From assembly GCA_947305795.1 (NCBI GenBank), contig CAMZEK010000011.1:1-56449 (forward strand): 56,449 nt of DNA, read 5' to 3'. A program made the translations under genes and the position numbers. The notes under the pieces were generated by a model. That model was not told where the DNA came from, did not search any database, and worked only from the letters and a program-made list of their open reading frames with translations. Shown here piece after piece: positions 17,646-25,689 of the stretch. Each line of letters opens with the position of its first letter. Positions within the stretch are counted from its first letter, which is position 1. This stretch comes from an uncultured Bacteroidales bacterium. Lineage in GTDB: Bacteria; Bacteroidota; Bacteroidia; Bacteroidales; F082.

Positions 17646-17653
17646 CAAAGATA
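17646..17653 (-). promoter_or_regulatory. -7 promoter element of the riboswitch/TonB receptor transcript
   Basis: TATCTTTG on the minus strand, 35 bp upstream of the first riboswitch block. Confidence 0.6.
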
Positions 17654-17685
17654 GGACTTTTTTCTTTTGTGAACCCATATCTGCA

Positions 17686-18435
17686 TTAAAATTTCAGCCT
17701 CAGCGAGACCTCCGACAAGAAGTCGTGCTTCTTGTATTTATCGGAAGGAACACGGCTGCGGTATTCGTAGGTGAACGAAAGGTCAAGGAACAGCTTTTTC
17801 GTGAGTTTCGTCTGTAGCTTTGTCGCGGTGTTGATGATATAATCGCTTAAATCGAGTATCGAAGGCTGAAAATAAGTGAGATTCAACAAGGTAAGATTCT
17901 CGGCAAGTTTCTGCTTGATTTTTGGGCGTATGGAAATGCGGAAATTGTTGTAAGGAAGGGTAGTCGCATCGGTGAAGTCGGTCCAGTCGTAAACAAAAGC
18001 CGCACTAATGGAATAATCGCAAATTGAAGGTTTTACGTATATCCTATACTTGACACCGACAAGCCCGCTTATTTTGATGTCATATCCTTTGTATTTGTTT
18101 GTGAGCATCTCGCAAGCCAAGAACGGCGAGAATTGCCCGTATTGCAAATAGTCCAACTTTACTCCACCGTTGATCTCAAAGTTTGTTTCTTTCCATTTTT
18201 GCGCCATGTCGTTCTTGTCGATGAGGGAACTGTATAGAAGCTTGTAATGGAAGTCGAATGCAAGAAGGCTGTCGTTACGGTTTATTGAAGCGTAGTTGTT
18301 GATGTTGCAATTGTTGACATTGCCAATGTTCAGTGAGGTACCAAGGCCAAAATCGTAGCTCCATTTGCTTTGTCCGATTAATTGTATTGTACTGAAAATC
18401 AGTAATATGGATAAGAAAAGACGATGAGTTTTCAT
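17686..18435 (-). CDS. DUF481-like outer-membrane beta-barrel protein
   Basis: 249 residues: a signal peptide (about 1-22, ending LIGQ) followed by alternating amphipathic strands and a C-terminal strand ending LRLKF, as in outer-membrane barrels. The size and strand pattern (YDFGLGTSLNIGNVN; FSPFLACEML; TFTYEYRSRVPSDKYKKHD-like end) resemble the DUF481/YdiY group. The substrate or role is unknown. It follows the metal-exporter gene by 39 bp without a clear promoter between, so the two may be co-transcribed. Confidence 0.65.
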   Translation of the reverse strand: MKTHRLFLSILLIFSTIQLIGQSKWSYDFGLGTSLNIGNVNNCNINNYASINRNDSLLAFDFHYKLLYSSLIDKNDMAQKWKETNFEINGGVKLDYLQYGQFSPFLACEMLTNKYKGYDIKISGLVGVKYRIYVKPSICDYSISAAFVYDWTDFTDATTLPYNNFRISIRPKIKQKLAENLTLLNLTYFQPSILDLSDYIINTATKLQTKLTKKLFLDLSFTYEYRSRVPSDKYKKHDFLSEVSLRLKF

Positions 18436-18474
18436 GTTTGGTGGAAGAATTAGTATTGTGACATTGATAAATCT

Positions 18475-19581
18475 TTAAAACCCAATAAAATAGCACAGAT
18501 ACCCAACTATTGTAGCGACTAAAGCATTGACCATCTTAGCCTTGACAAAACTCCGCTTACTTTCGGCCAACAACGGTAACGAGGCGTGGCCGTCCTGTGA
18601 GATGGAGCTGGCCAATAGCACTGAGGAAGGCACTGTACCCGTGGCAAACAAGGTGACAAACAGCAGATGCGGCCCTGATTCGGGGATGATACCAACGAGC
18701 ACAGCCAATAGAATCATCCAGGGTATATTGCTGGAAATCAGTTGCTCAAGGTTAAAGTAGTGCAGTCCGACTTGTATGACGAGCAAAGCTCCAAAAGTCC
18801 AGAGGAAAATGCTCAAAAAGTGTTTGCGGATGATGTGCTCCCAAAGGTGTTCCTTGATGATATGTTCGCCCGCTGTGGCGATAAACCATACCACAAACAG
18901 GCTGACGACAGCGAAAATGAGGTTCAGCCAGTACTCGTCAAAGATGTTCAGTTGGGTGTGTATGGCTTCCTCGTGCTCATGTTCGTGTTCCAACATTCCG
19001 AAAGCCAAAGCCACGATGAACAGAATCACGCCAAGAAGTAAAGCGATACGTTCCGCGCTGGCGTGTTTCATGTTGCGGAAAGAGGGCTTCTCCACGCTCT
19101 CGCTTTCCTCCTCATGGATTTGGTAGCCTTCCTCACAGCCTTCATGTTTGCCTTTTATGTCATGTCCTCGGGCATCTATAAAAGGCAAACGGATTGGTAA
19201 ATTGTCCGCCAAAACTCCCGCGAGGACTGCGACCACGAACAAAATCACCATCAGCAGCAAAGCCTCCTTGGGAATCATGGCAAGCATGACGAAGGCTTCA
19301 TCGCCCGACGAGGCAATCATCATGGCGATTAACGCGCCGAAACTCAACAACTTGTGCGAGTACATCGACACGGCAGCGAAACCTCCCATACAGCCTGGTA
19401 TAATGCCCAAACCCGCACCCAAGACGACTTGCCCAAAGCGGTTTTGGCGCAGTTTGGAGAACCATTTTCCGTGCGAATGGATGTTGATGTACTCAATCAT
19501 CAGCATCATGATAATCACTAATCCAGTGATTAAGATACTGTTTCTCAGCACATCCAAAAACAAGTCCAAAAAGTCATGCAT
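18475..19581 (-). CDS. Putative 10-TM heavy-metal exporter, ArsP_2 family
   Basis: 368 residues from the ATG at 19581, with about ten membrane segments. Two repeated halves carry similar motifs: VLGAGLGIIPGCMGGFAAVS near residue 55 and LLAVLVGIIPESGPHLLFVT near 300. The central cytoplasmic/periplasmic loop is rich in His, Glu and Cys (HEHEHEHEE near 205), suggesting metal binding. I match it to the putative heavy-metal exporter family (ArsP_2, formerly DUF2899). The metal is unknown. A longer TTG start is rejected because it lies inside the TATCTTTG promoter element at 19600-19607. Confidence 0.8.
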   Translation of the reverse strand: MHDFLDLFLDVLRNSILITGLVIIMMLMIEYINIHSHGKWFSKLRQNRFGQVVLGAGLGIIPGCMGGFAAVSMYSHKLLSFGALIAMMIASSGDEAFVMLAMIPKEALLLMVILFVVAVLAGVLADNLPIRLPFIDARGHDIKGKHEGCEEGYQIHEEESESVEKPSFRNMKHASAERIALLLGVILFIVALAFGMLEHEHEHEEAIHTQLNIFDEYWLNLIFAVVSLFVVWFIATAGEHIIKEHLWEHIIRKHFLSIFLWTFGALLVIQVGLHYFNLEQLISSNIPWMILLAVLVGIIPESGPHLLFVTLFATGTVPSSVLLASSISQDGHASLPLLAESKRSFVKAKMVNALVATIVGYLCYFIGF

Positions 19582-19599
19582 GGCTCGAAAATTGAGCGG

Positions 19600-19607
19600 C
19601 AAAGATA
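19600..19607 (-). promoter_or_regulatory. -7 promoter element of the metal-exporter gene
   Basis: TATCTTTG on the minus strand, 18 bp upstream of the ATG at 19581. Confidence 0.6.
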
Positions 19608-19651
19608 ATAATTTCTTATTTTTGCAGCGAAAAAGTTCTTTATAGTCGGCG

Positions 19652-19710
19652 TTTCGACAAGCTCAACGACCTTTGGCTGTGCAGGGTTAAGGTTCCTGAG
19701 CTCGTCGAAA
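19652..19710. repeat. Dispersed palindromic element, copy A
   Basis: Inverted arms TTTCGACAAGCTCAACGACC (19652-19671) and GGTTCCTGAGCTCGTCGAAA (19691-19710) pair at 16 of 20 positions. The same arms and a shared GTTAAGG centre occur at 38225-38291, and related arms occur inside dnaX at 24387-24443. It lies directly upstream of the rimM promoter. Confidence 0.75.
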
Positions 19711-19715
19711 GTCCG

Positions 19716-19723
19716 TAGTTTTG
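19716..19723 (+). promoter_or_regulatory. -7 promoter element of rimM
   Basis: TAGTTTTG, 12 bp upstream of the ATG at 19736 and 5 bp downstream of palindromic element A. Confidence 0.5.
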
Positions 19724-19735
19724 AATGAATCAAAG

Positions 19736-20260
19736 ATGAAAAAAGAAGATTGTTTTTACCTCGGTCGCGTGGCCAAGACTCACGGCCTGAAAGGGGAGGT
19801 GACCATCAAATTGGAGGTGGACGACCCTTCAGCATATCTCGAAATGAAGCATTTCTTCCTCGAAATCAACAAGGTGCTGACACCGTTCTTTGTGGAGAAA
19901 ATCACCCCGAATGGCGACAAATTCTTCGTCAGTGTGCAAGATGTGAAGACCATCGAGGCGGCGCAGAACTTGGTCGGAAAGTCGGTATACCTGCCTTTGG
20001 AGATGCTGCCCAAACTAAGTGGCAAGCAGTTCTATTTCCATGAGATTGTGGGCTTTACGGTCGTCGACAGCGAGAAAGGCGAACTAGGACCCGTCAGCGA
20101 GGTGTTGGAGTATCCCACGCAAGCCATTTTGCAGGTGATTAAGGACAATAAAGAAATCCTCATCCCAATTCTCGACCAAGTGATCCAGAAGGTCGACAGG
20201 GATAAGAAATTGCTTTATATAACCGCTCCTGAAGGACTGATAGACATGTACTTGCAATGA
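19736..20260 (+). CDS. rimM: 16S rRNA processing protein RimM
   Basis: 174 residues from the ATG at 19736. RimM binds ribosomal protein S19 and assists maturation of the 30S head. The N-terminal domain has the family pattern YLGRVAKTHGLKGEV (about residues 8-22), and the C-terminal PRC-barrel has FYFHEIVGF and ILIPILDQVI. A TTG start five codons earlier would overlap the -7 element, so the ATG is chosen. The stop overlaps the next gene by 4 bp (ATGA), so the two are translationally coupled. Confidence 0.95.
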   Translation: MKKEDCFYLGRVAKTHGLKGEVTIKLEVDDPSAYLEMKHFFLEINKVLTPFFVEKITPNGDKFFVSVQDVKTIEAAQNLVGKSVYLPLEMLPKLSGKQFYFHEIVGFTVVDSEKGELGPVSEVLEYPTQAILQVIKDNKEILIPILDQVIQKVDRDKKLLYITAPEGLIDMYLQ

Positions 20261-20967
20261 CCGACGCGCGACCGTTTCACTTCAAGCATTTCAGTCTTTA
20301 TCATCACCGCTCGACGATGAAGGTGGGGACGGATGCCATTTTGCTCGGGTGCTGGACGGAGGTGAAGCCTTCCGATGTGGTTTTGGACATTGGCACAGGT
20401 TGTGGCTTGTTGCCTTTGATGCTCTCGCAAAAAGGTGTGGCCCAAGTGGATGCAGTCGATATTGACGCGGCTTCGGTAGGGGAGGCGACCGTCAATTTCA
20501 AGGCTTCGCAGTGGCGCGACCAACTGAAAGCCATTTGTATGGATATTGTTGATTTCCAAACGGATAAAAAATACGACCTCATTGTTTCCAATCCGCCGTT
20601 TTTCAACCGTTTCTCCAAGTGTGACTCGGAGCGGAAAAGTCGGGCGCGGCACAACGACATGAGCCTTTCTTACGAAATGCTTTGCACGGTGGTCTCCCGA
20701 CTGCTAAAACCCGATGGGCGTTTTGCCGTAGTGTTGCCCGTCAGCGTGTCAGCGGAGTTTCTGAAAGTGGCTGAACACTCAGGCCTATTTCTTCACAAAA
20801 GATTGAATATCATCCCGCTAGAAGGGAAGGATTCCAATCGCGTCAATTTGGAATTAGGCTACGGAAAAGCCGCTGAAGTCCAAGAGGCGAATTTCACGAT
20901 TCGCGACAAGGACAACCTTTTCACGCCACAATACACAGAGTTTCTGAAAGACTTTTATTTGGGGTGA
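20257..20967 (+). CDS. trmN6: tRNA1(Val) A37 N6-methyltransferase-like protein
   Basis: 236 residues. Rossmann-fold SAM methyltransferase with motif I VLDIGTGCGLLPLML (about residues 42-56) and the NPPFF catalytic motif (about 111-115) of N6-adenine methylases. The N-terminal HFKHFSLYHHRSTMKVGTDAILLG matches TrmN6/YfiC enzymes, which methylate A37 of tRNA1(Val). It overlaps rimM by ATGA. Substrate assignment rests on family resemblance only. Confidence 0.88.
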   Translation: MTDARPFHFKHFSLYHHRSTMKVGTDAILLGCWTEVKPSDVVLDIGTGCGLLPLMLSQKGVAQVDAVDIDAASVGEATVNFKASQWRDQLKAICMDIVDFQTDKKYDLIVSNPPFFNRFSKCDSERKSRARHNDMSLSYEMLCTVVSRLLKPDGRFAVVLPVSVSAEFLKVAEHSGLFLHKRLNIIPLEGKDSNRVNLELGYGKAAEVQEANFTIRDKDNLFTPQYTEFLKDFYLG

Positions 20968-21040
20968 GTGCTTCCCAAAATCAAATCGCTTCCAAAATCC
21001 GTTCTTGTTGCACAGCACTATGAACGGGGTCAGGTCAACC

Positions 21041-21619
21041 TTAGTCGTTTTCGTATTCGTCGTAAAGATTGAACATTTCGGGGAATTTGCCCATCACCTT
21101 GTTGGACCTGTAATAGTCCCAAATCTCGGCCAAGTCTTTATCGTAATCACCTGTGGGATAGAAGATTCCACCGATACCACATTCTCTTTTTTTGTAGTCG
21201 ATGAAGCCGAGGACAATCGGCACATGGGCACCTTCGGCGATGACGTAAAACCCTTTTTTCCAATGGTTCACCTTTTTTCGCGTGCCTTCTGGGCAAATGA
21301 CGAGTTGAGTGTCCTTGTTTTGGCTGAACATCTCGACCATCTGTTCGACGAGGTGGTTTTGGTGGCCGCGATTGACGGGGATACCGCCCATTTTTTTCAG
21401 TAGCCAGCCGACGACAGGCTTGAAGAATTCCTTTTTCATCATCACCTTGAACGGGTAGCCGTAGTACCAATAGAAGCCCAATCCCACAAAGAAATCCTCG
21501 ATTGCGGTGTGCGGTGCCACGACGCAGACGGCGTTGCCCAAATCGGGTGGTGCATTGTTGATGGTTTTCCAGCCACCCAATTTCAGTCCTAGTTTTGCTA
21601 TTTGTTTTTTTAAACCCAT
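21041..21619 (-). CDS. PlsC-type lysophospholipid acyltransferase
   Basis: 192 residues. Glycerolipid acyltransferase motif I is H-x4-D (HTAIED, about residues 37-42), motif II is GGIPVNRG (about 78-85) and motif III is CPEGTRKK (about 109-116). Such enzymes acylate lysophosphatidate or related lipids at the membrane. It is shorter than the canonical PlsC and lacks a strong N-terminal membrane anchor. No promoter was recognised. It lies convergent to the methyltransferase gene, with 73 bp between them. Confidence 0.85.
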   Translation of the reverse strand: MGLKKQIAKLGLKLGGWKTINNAPPDLGNAVCVVAPHTAIEDFFVGLGFYWYYGYPFKVMMKKEFFKPVVGWLLKKMGGIPVNRGHQNHLVEQMVEMFSQNKDTQLVICPEGTRKKVNHWKKGFYVIAEGAHVPIVLGFIDYKKRECGIGGIFYPTGDYDKDLAEIWDYYRSNKVMGKFPEMFNLYDEYEND

Positions 21620-21634
21620 TTTTCAATAAAAAAA

Positions 21635-21664
21635 TGTAGAGACGCAAAGTTTTGCGTCTCTACA
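21635..21664. terminator. Perfect palindrome, likely bidirectional terminator
   Basis: A 14-bp perfect stem (TGTAGAGACGCAAA and its complement) around a 2-nt centre, with A and T tracts on either side. It sits 13 bp after the stop of the M13 peptidase gene. Confidence 0.7.
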
Positions 21665-21677
21665 ATTAAAACGTTGA

Positions 21678-23726
21678 TTACCAAATTGCAGCGCGTTCCT
21701 CCGGAGCAATAAACATTTTGTTTTCGGGTGTAATCTCGAAGGCCTCGTAGAAGTGCGGCATCGAGCCGAGGGTGCGATTGACGCGGGCTTCGGCGGGCGA
21801 GTGCACGTCTTCCTTCACTTGGCGCTCAAGAGCCTTGTCGCGGGTGTTGTTGCGCCAGATGGTGCCGTAGCTGATAAAGAAGCGTTGGGCAGGCGTGAAG
21901 CCGTCTATGCTTTGGTTGGCTTTGGCTTCGTCGGTCATCTGGTAGGCGTCCCAAGCAATGTTGAGGCCACCGAGGTCGGCGATGTTCTCGCCAAGGGTCA
22001 GTTCGCCGTTGATGTGGTTGCCGCGCAGTTCAAACTCGTTGAAAAGCTTGACCAACTGCTGAGTGCGCTCCTTGAATCTCGTGGCATCCTCTTCGGTCCA
22101 CCAGTTGTTGAGGTTGCCTTTTTCGTCGTACTTGCAGCCTTGGTCGTCGAAGCCGTGGGTCATCTCGTGGCCAATCACCACGCCAATGCCACCGTAGTTG
22201 ACGGCGTCGTCAGCATCCATGTTGAAGAACGGAGGTTGCAGGATGGCGGCGGGGAACACGATTTCGTTCATCTCGGGGCTGTAGTAGGCGTTGACGGTCT
22301 GCGGCGTCATGAACCATTCTTCCTTGTCGACGGGTTTGCCGATTTTAGCCATTTCAATCTCGTTCTCGAAGCGGATGGCGCGGTGCACATTCTGGAAGTA
22401 GGAGTCTGGCATGACCTCGTATTTGGTGTAGTCTTTCCACTTGTTCGGATAGCCGACTTTCACGTTGAAGCAGTCGAGCTTGTGGAGGGCCTTGGCTTTG
22501 GTTTCCTCGGTCATCCAGTCGAGTCGCTTGATGCGTTCGCCCAAGGCAATGCGGAGGTTGCCGATGAGGTGTTCCATCTTTTCCTTGGCCTCGGCGGGGA
22601 AGTGCTTTTCGACATAAATCTGGCCGATGGCCTCGCCCAAGCAGCCGTCAGTGGTGTTGAGCACGCGGCGCCAGCGGGGTTGCTGCACTTCCTGACCGTA
22701 GAGGTAGTTGCCGTAGAAGTTGAAGTTTTCGGTGCCGAGGTCGTCGCTCAGCAGGGAGGCACTGTTGTGGATGATTTTCCACTTCAGATAGTCCTTGATG
22801 ATGCCCATATCGGCGTTTTGGATGATGCCGTCAAGGGCAGCGATGAAATCGGGCATACCCACATTGAGGCTATCGAAAGTAGGGGCGCCGGCGTTTTGGA
22901 AATACACATCCCACTTGAAGTTGGGCGTCGACTGTTGCAACTCGGCAAAGGTGCGTTTGTTATAGGTGCGGTCGGGGTCGCGGCGTTCCACACGGCTCAT
23001 CGACTTCTCGGCCAGTTGGGTCTCGAAGGCGAGGATGTTTTGGGCTTTGGCTTTTGCGGCTTCGGCATCAGTGCCAGTGAGTTGGAACATGCTGGCAATG
23101 TGTTCGACGTATTTCTCGCGCATCTCGGCGGTGCTTTCGTCGAGGTAATAGTCGCGGTCGGGGAGGCTCAGTCCGCCTTGGTAGAGGTGCATGATGACCA
23201 TCTCGGCGTTCTTTGGGTCGGTGCTGCCACCGGCGTTGAAGAATCCGCTAAAGCCTTCGCTGTGCAGGTAGCCAAGTAATTTGGCGAGATCTGCCTTGTC
23301 GTTGAGGGCGTCGACTTTCTCGAAATAAGGCTTCAACTCACTGTAGCCGCGCTCGTTGATGGCCACGCTGTCCATGCCTGCGTTGTAGAAGTCGCGGATT
23401 TTCTGGGCCACGCTGCCTTGGGCGGCATTGGCGTCCTTCGACACCTCATTAATAATGTCTTGAATCAGCAATTCGTTGTGTTGGTCGATTTCGGTGAAGG
23501 CACCGTAGGAGGTGTATTCCTCTGGAATCGGGTTGTTTTTCAGCCAATTGTTGTTGGCAAAGCGGAAGAAATCATCCGCAGGATTGATGGATGTGTCCAT
23601 GTTGCTCAGCTCGATGGCTGGAACAACTTCTCTTGCAGGTTGTGCAGGTTTTTCAGGTGCCTTTTCTGTGCAGGCAGTTGCCATTGTGCCTAAAATCATC
23701 ATGGCGATCAGATTTTGTTTTTTCAT
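21678..23726 (-). CDS. M13-family zinc metallopeptidase (neprilysin/PepO type), lipoprotein
   Basis: 682 residues. A lipoprotein signal peptide ends at ATAC (Cys 19), followed by a Pro/Glu linker. The gluzincin motif HEMTH is at about residue 518 and the third ligand is in ENIADLGG at about 578, both typical of M13. NAYYSPEMNEIVFPA precedes the zinc motif, as in neprilysins. It should cut oligopeptides in the periplasm or at the cell surface. The gene is monocistronic in appearance, ending at a strong palindrome. Confidence 0.96.
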   Translation of the reverse strand: MKKQNLIAMMILGTMATACTEKAPEKPAQPAREVVPAIELSNMDTSINPADDFFRFANNNWLKNNPIPEEYTSYGAFTEIDQHNELLIQDIINEVSKDANAAQGSVAQKIRDFYNAGMDSVAINERGYSELKPYFEKVDALNDKADLAKLLGYLHSEGFSGFFNAGGSTDPKNAEMVIMHLYQGGLSLPDRDYYLDESTAEMREKYVEHIASMFQLTGTDAEAAKAKAQNILAFETQLAEKSMSRVERRDPDRTYNKRTFAELQQSTPNFKWDVYFQNAGAPTFDSLNVGMPDFIAALDGIIQNADMGIIKDYLKWKIIHNSASLLSDDLGTENFNFYGNYLYGQEVQQPRWRRVLNTTDGCLGEAIGQIYVEKHFPAEAKEKMEHLIGNLRIALGERIKRLDWMTEETKAKALHKLDCFNVKVGYPNKWKDYTKYEVMPDSYFQNVHRAIRFENEIEMAKIGKPVDKEEWFMTPQTVNAYYSPEMNEIVFPAAILQPPFFNMDADDAVNYGGIGVVIGHEMTHGFDDQGCKYDEKGNLNNWWTEEDATRFKERTQQLVKLFNEFELRGNHINGELTLGENIADLGGLNIAWDAYQMTDEAKANQSIDGFTPAQRFFISYGTIWRNNTRDKALERQVKEDVHSPAEARVNRTLGSMPHFYEAFEITPENKMFIAPEERAAIW

Positions 23727-23863
23727 TATTTGTGATTTATAATTTGAAATTTAACATTCAAAATTCGGTTGTCTTATTTTGCTGCCTAATTTCTGTCGTC
23801 CCAACGAGACTAGCTTCAACCTAACTTATAACTGACAACTGTTAACTGATAACTATCAACTGA

Positions 23864-25615
23864 TTACAGGTCTCCTTCAAGCTTTAATTCTGTCTGCAAC
23901 ATCCTCAAAATCGGCTGCTCCTGGGCCATTTTCTCGAATTTGTCCTTGTCGGTGTAGGCCTCGATTTCGGCGGGACGCTCCATCACTTCGGCGATGAGCT
24001 TGAACTGGTTGTTGTGCAGGCTGTTTTTCAGATGATGCTTCAGTGCTCCCATGCCTTCGGTGTCGTTCTCGAAGAGTTTGTTGTCCACGCTGAAATGGAT
24101 TTCGGAACTGCCTATTAATTTAGGTGTGTATTTCCCGATGGCGGCGGCAAAGCTTTGTGATATATTCTTGTAACGGTTGACGAAGTCGGCCCACGAAGCT
24201 GTCAGTTGCTCCTGCGTGAAAGACGATTCCCACGTTTCTTCTTTTTCTTCGACCTTTTTCTCGGCCTGCTGCAGTGCATTGTTGATGCTGATGCCGCTCG
24301 TTGTGCCGCGTGGGCGGACCACTGGTTGTGCGGGTGTTGAATTGGTTGAAACAGAGGTGGTGGATGGCTGAGGCTGTTGTTTCGGCCCTTCGACAGGCTC
24401 AGGGGTCTTAGCGGGTTGTGCGGTCGTTGAACTTGTCGAAACGCCGCTTGGTATTGGTTGTGCAGGTCTGTTCTGTGGTATTTGTACAGGTTGGGCCTGC
24501 GCCGTCGGCATAGCCAAAGCGCTGGTGCACAAGCCGCACATCTTCAATAAGGCAATCTCCAAATGCAGGCGTTTGTTGTTGGCAGCGCGATAGTCGATGT
24601 CGCATTGGTTGTTGATTTCCAAGGCTTTGACCAAGAAGGGCAGAGGACAGGCCTGCGATTGGGCCAGATACCTTTGTCGCAGTTGCTCGCTGACTTCCAG
24701 AAGTTGCACTGTAGCCGCGTCCTTGCAGACCAAAAGGCTCCTGAGATGGTTGCCCATGCCGCTGACAAAATGCTGAGGCTCAAAGCCTTTGCTGATGATG
24801 TCGTTCAAAATCAATAGGATGTCGCTGGTGTGGCCTTGCAGGATGTGGTCGACGATTTGGAAATAATAGTCGTAGTCGAGGACGTTGAGGTTCTCGATGA
24901 CCGCCTTGTAAGTGATGTTTTTTCCGCTGAAACTGACCATCTGGTCGAAGATGGAGAGCGCGTCGCGCAAGGCACCGTCAGCTTTTTGTGCGATGATGTT
25001 CAGAGCTTCGGGTTCGGCACTGACGCCTTCGCTTCGGGCTACAAAAGCCAAATGCTTAGCAATGTCATCGACCGTAATTCGTTTGAAGTCAAAGATTTGG
25101 CAGCGCGAAAGAATGGTCGGGATGATTTTGTGCTTTTCCGTCGTGGCAAGGATGAACTTGGCATACGCGGGTGGCTCTTCCAAAGTCTTCAGGAAGGCGT
25201 TGAAGGCCGATGCCGACAGCATGTGAACCTCGTCGATGATGTAGACCTTGTACTGCCCGATTTGGGGCGGAATCCTCACCTGGTCAACCAGACTGCGGAT
25301 GTCTTCGACGGAGTTGTTCGACGCAGCATCCAACTCGTAGATGTTGAACGAGGCGTTGTTGTTGAAGGCGCGGCATGATTCACATTCGTTGCAGGCCTCC
25401 ATGTTCTCGGTGGGATTCAGGCAGTTGATGGTCTTGGCCATGATGCGTGCACAGGTCGTCTTGCCCACGCCGCGCGGACCGCAAAACAGGAAGGCCTGCG
25501 CCAAAGTGTTGTTGCGGATGGCATTCTTCAAGGTCGAGGTGATGGAGCCTTGACCCACGACGGTGTCGAAGGTCATTGGCCTGTATTTTCTTGCGGATAC
25601 GACGAAATTTTCCAT
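23864..25615 (-). CDS. dnaX: DNA polymerase III subunit gamma/tau
   Basis: 583 residues. Clamp-loader ATPase with Walker A GPRGVGKTT (about 46-54), a Cys-rich zinc module (CLNPTENMEACNECESC, about 69-85), Walker B DEVHML and the sensor TTEKHKIIPTILSRCQ. Domain III follows to about residue 360. A Pro/Thr/Gln linker (about 370-450) leads to the tau C-terminal domain. The linker contains a 90-bp tandem duplication (VSTSSTTAQP and VSTNSTPAQP) and a dispersed palindrome that encodes TPEPVEGP. The start at 25615 lies 20 bp after a TATTTTTG element. No frameshift site for gamma was looked for in detail. Confidence 0.96.
   Translation of the reverse strand: MENFVVSARKYRPMTFDTVVGQGSITSTLKNAIRNNTLAQAFLFCGPRGVGKTTCARIMAKTINCLNPTENMEACNECESCRAFNNNASFNIYELDAASNNSVEDIRSLVDQVRIPPQIGQYKVYIIDEVHMLSASAFNAFLKTLEEPPAYAKFILATTEKHKIIPTILSRCQIFDFKRITVDDIAKHLAFVARSEGVSAEPEALNIIAQKADGALRDALSIFDQMVSFSGKNITYKAVIENLNVLDYDYYFQIVDHILQGHTSDILLILNDIISKGFEPQHFVSGMGNHLRSLLVCKDAATVQLLEVSEQLRQRYLAQSQACPLPFLVKALEINNQCDIDYRAANNKRLHLEIALLKMCGLCTSALAMPTAQAQPVQIPQNRPAQPIPSGVSTSSTTAQPAKTPEPVEGPKQQPQPSTTSVSTNSTPAQPVVRPRGTTSGISINNALQQAEKKVEEKEETWESSFTQEQLTASWADFVNRYKNISQSFAAAIGKYTPKLIGSSEIHFSVDNKLFENDTEGMGALKHHLKNSLHNNQFKLIAEVMERPAEIEAYTDKDKFEKMAQEQPILRMLQTELKLEGDL
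24324..24442. repeat. 90-bp tandem duplication in the dnaX linker
   Basis: Positions 24324-24352 and 24414-24442 match at 24 of 29 bases (both start GGTTGTGCGG and end GAAAC). The 90-bp offset is 30 codons, so the reading frame is kept. Confidence 0.65.
24387..24443. repeat. Dispersed palindromic element, copy B, inside dnaX
   Basis: Arms CCCTTCGACAGGCTCAGGGG (24387-24406) and CGTTGAACTTGTCGAAACG (24425-24443). In reverse orientation it matches copy A, including part of the centre (CTAAG before CCTGAG). It is translated in frame as part of the tau linker. Confidence 0.7.
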
Positions 25616-25635
25616 GTCGGATTGGATTGAATTGG

Positions 25636-25685
25636 CAAAAATACAACTTTTTCTGTCGTGGGCATTGAAATTCCTCTTATTTTTG
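25636..25685. promoter_or_regulatory. Divergent promoters, dnaX and deacetylase genes
   Basis: Minus-strand TATTTTTG at 25636-25643 for dnaX; plus-strand TATTTTTG at 25678-25685 for the deacetylase-like gene. The plus element ends 4 nt before the ATG at 25690. Confidence 0.6.
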
Positions 25686-25689
25686 CCCT

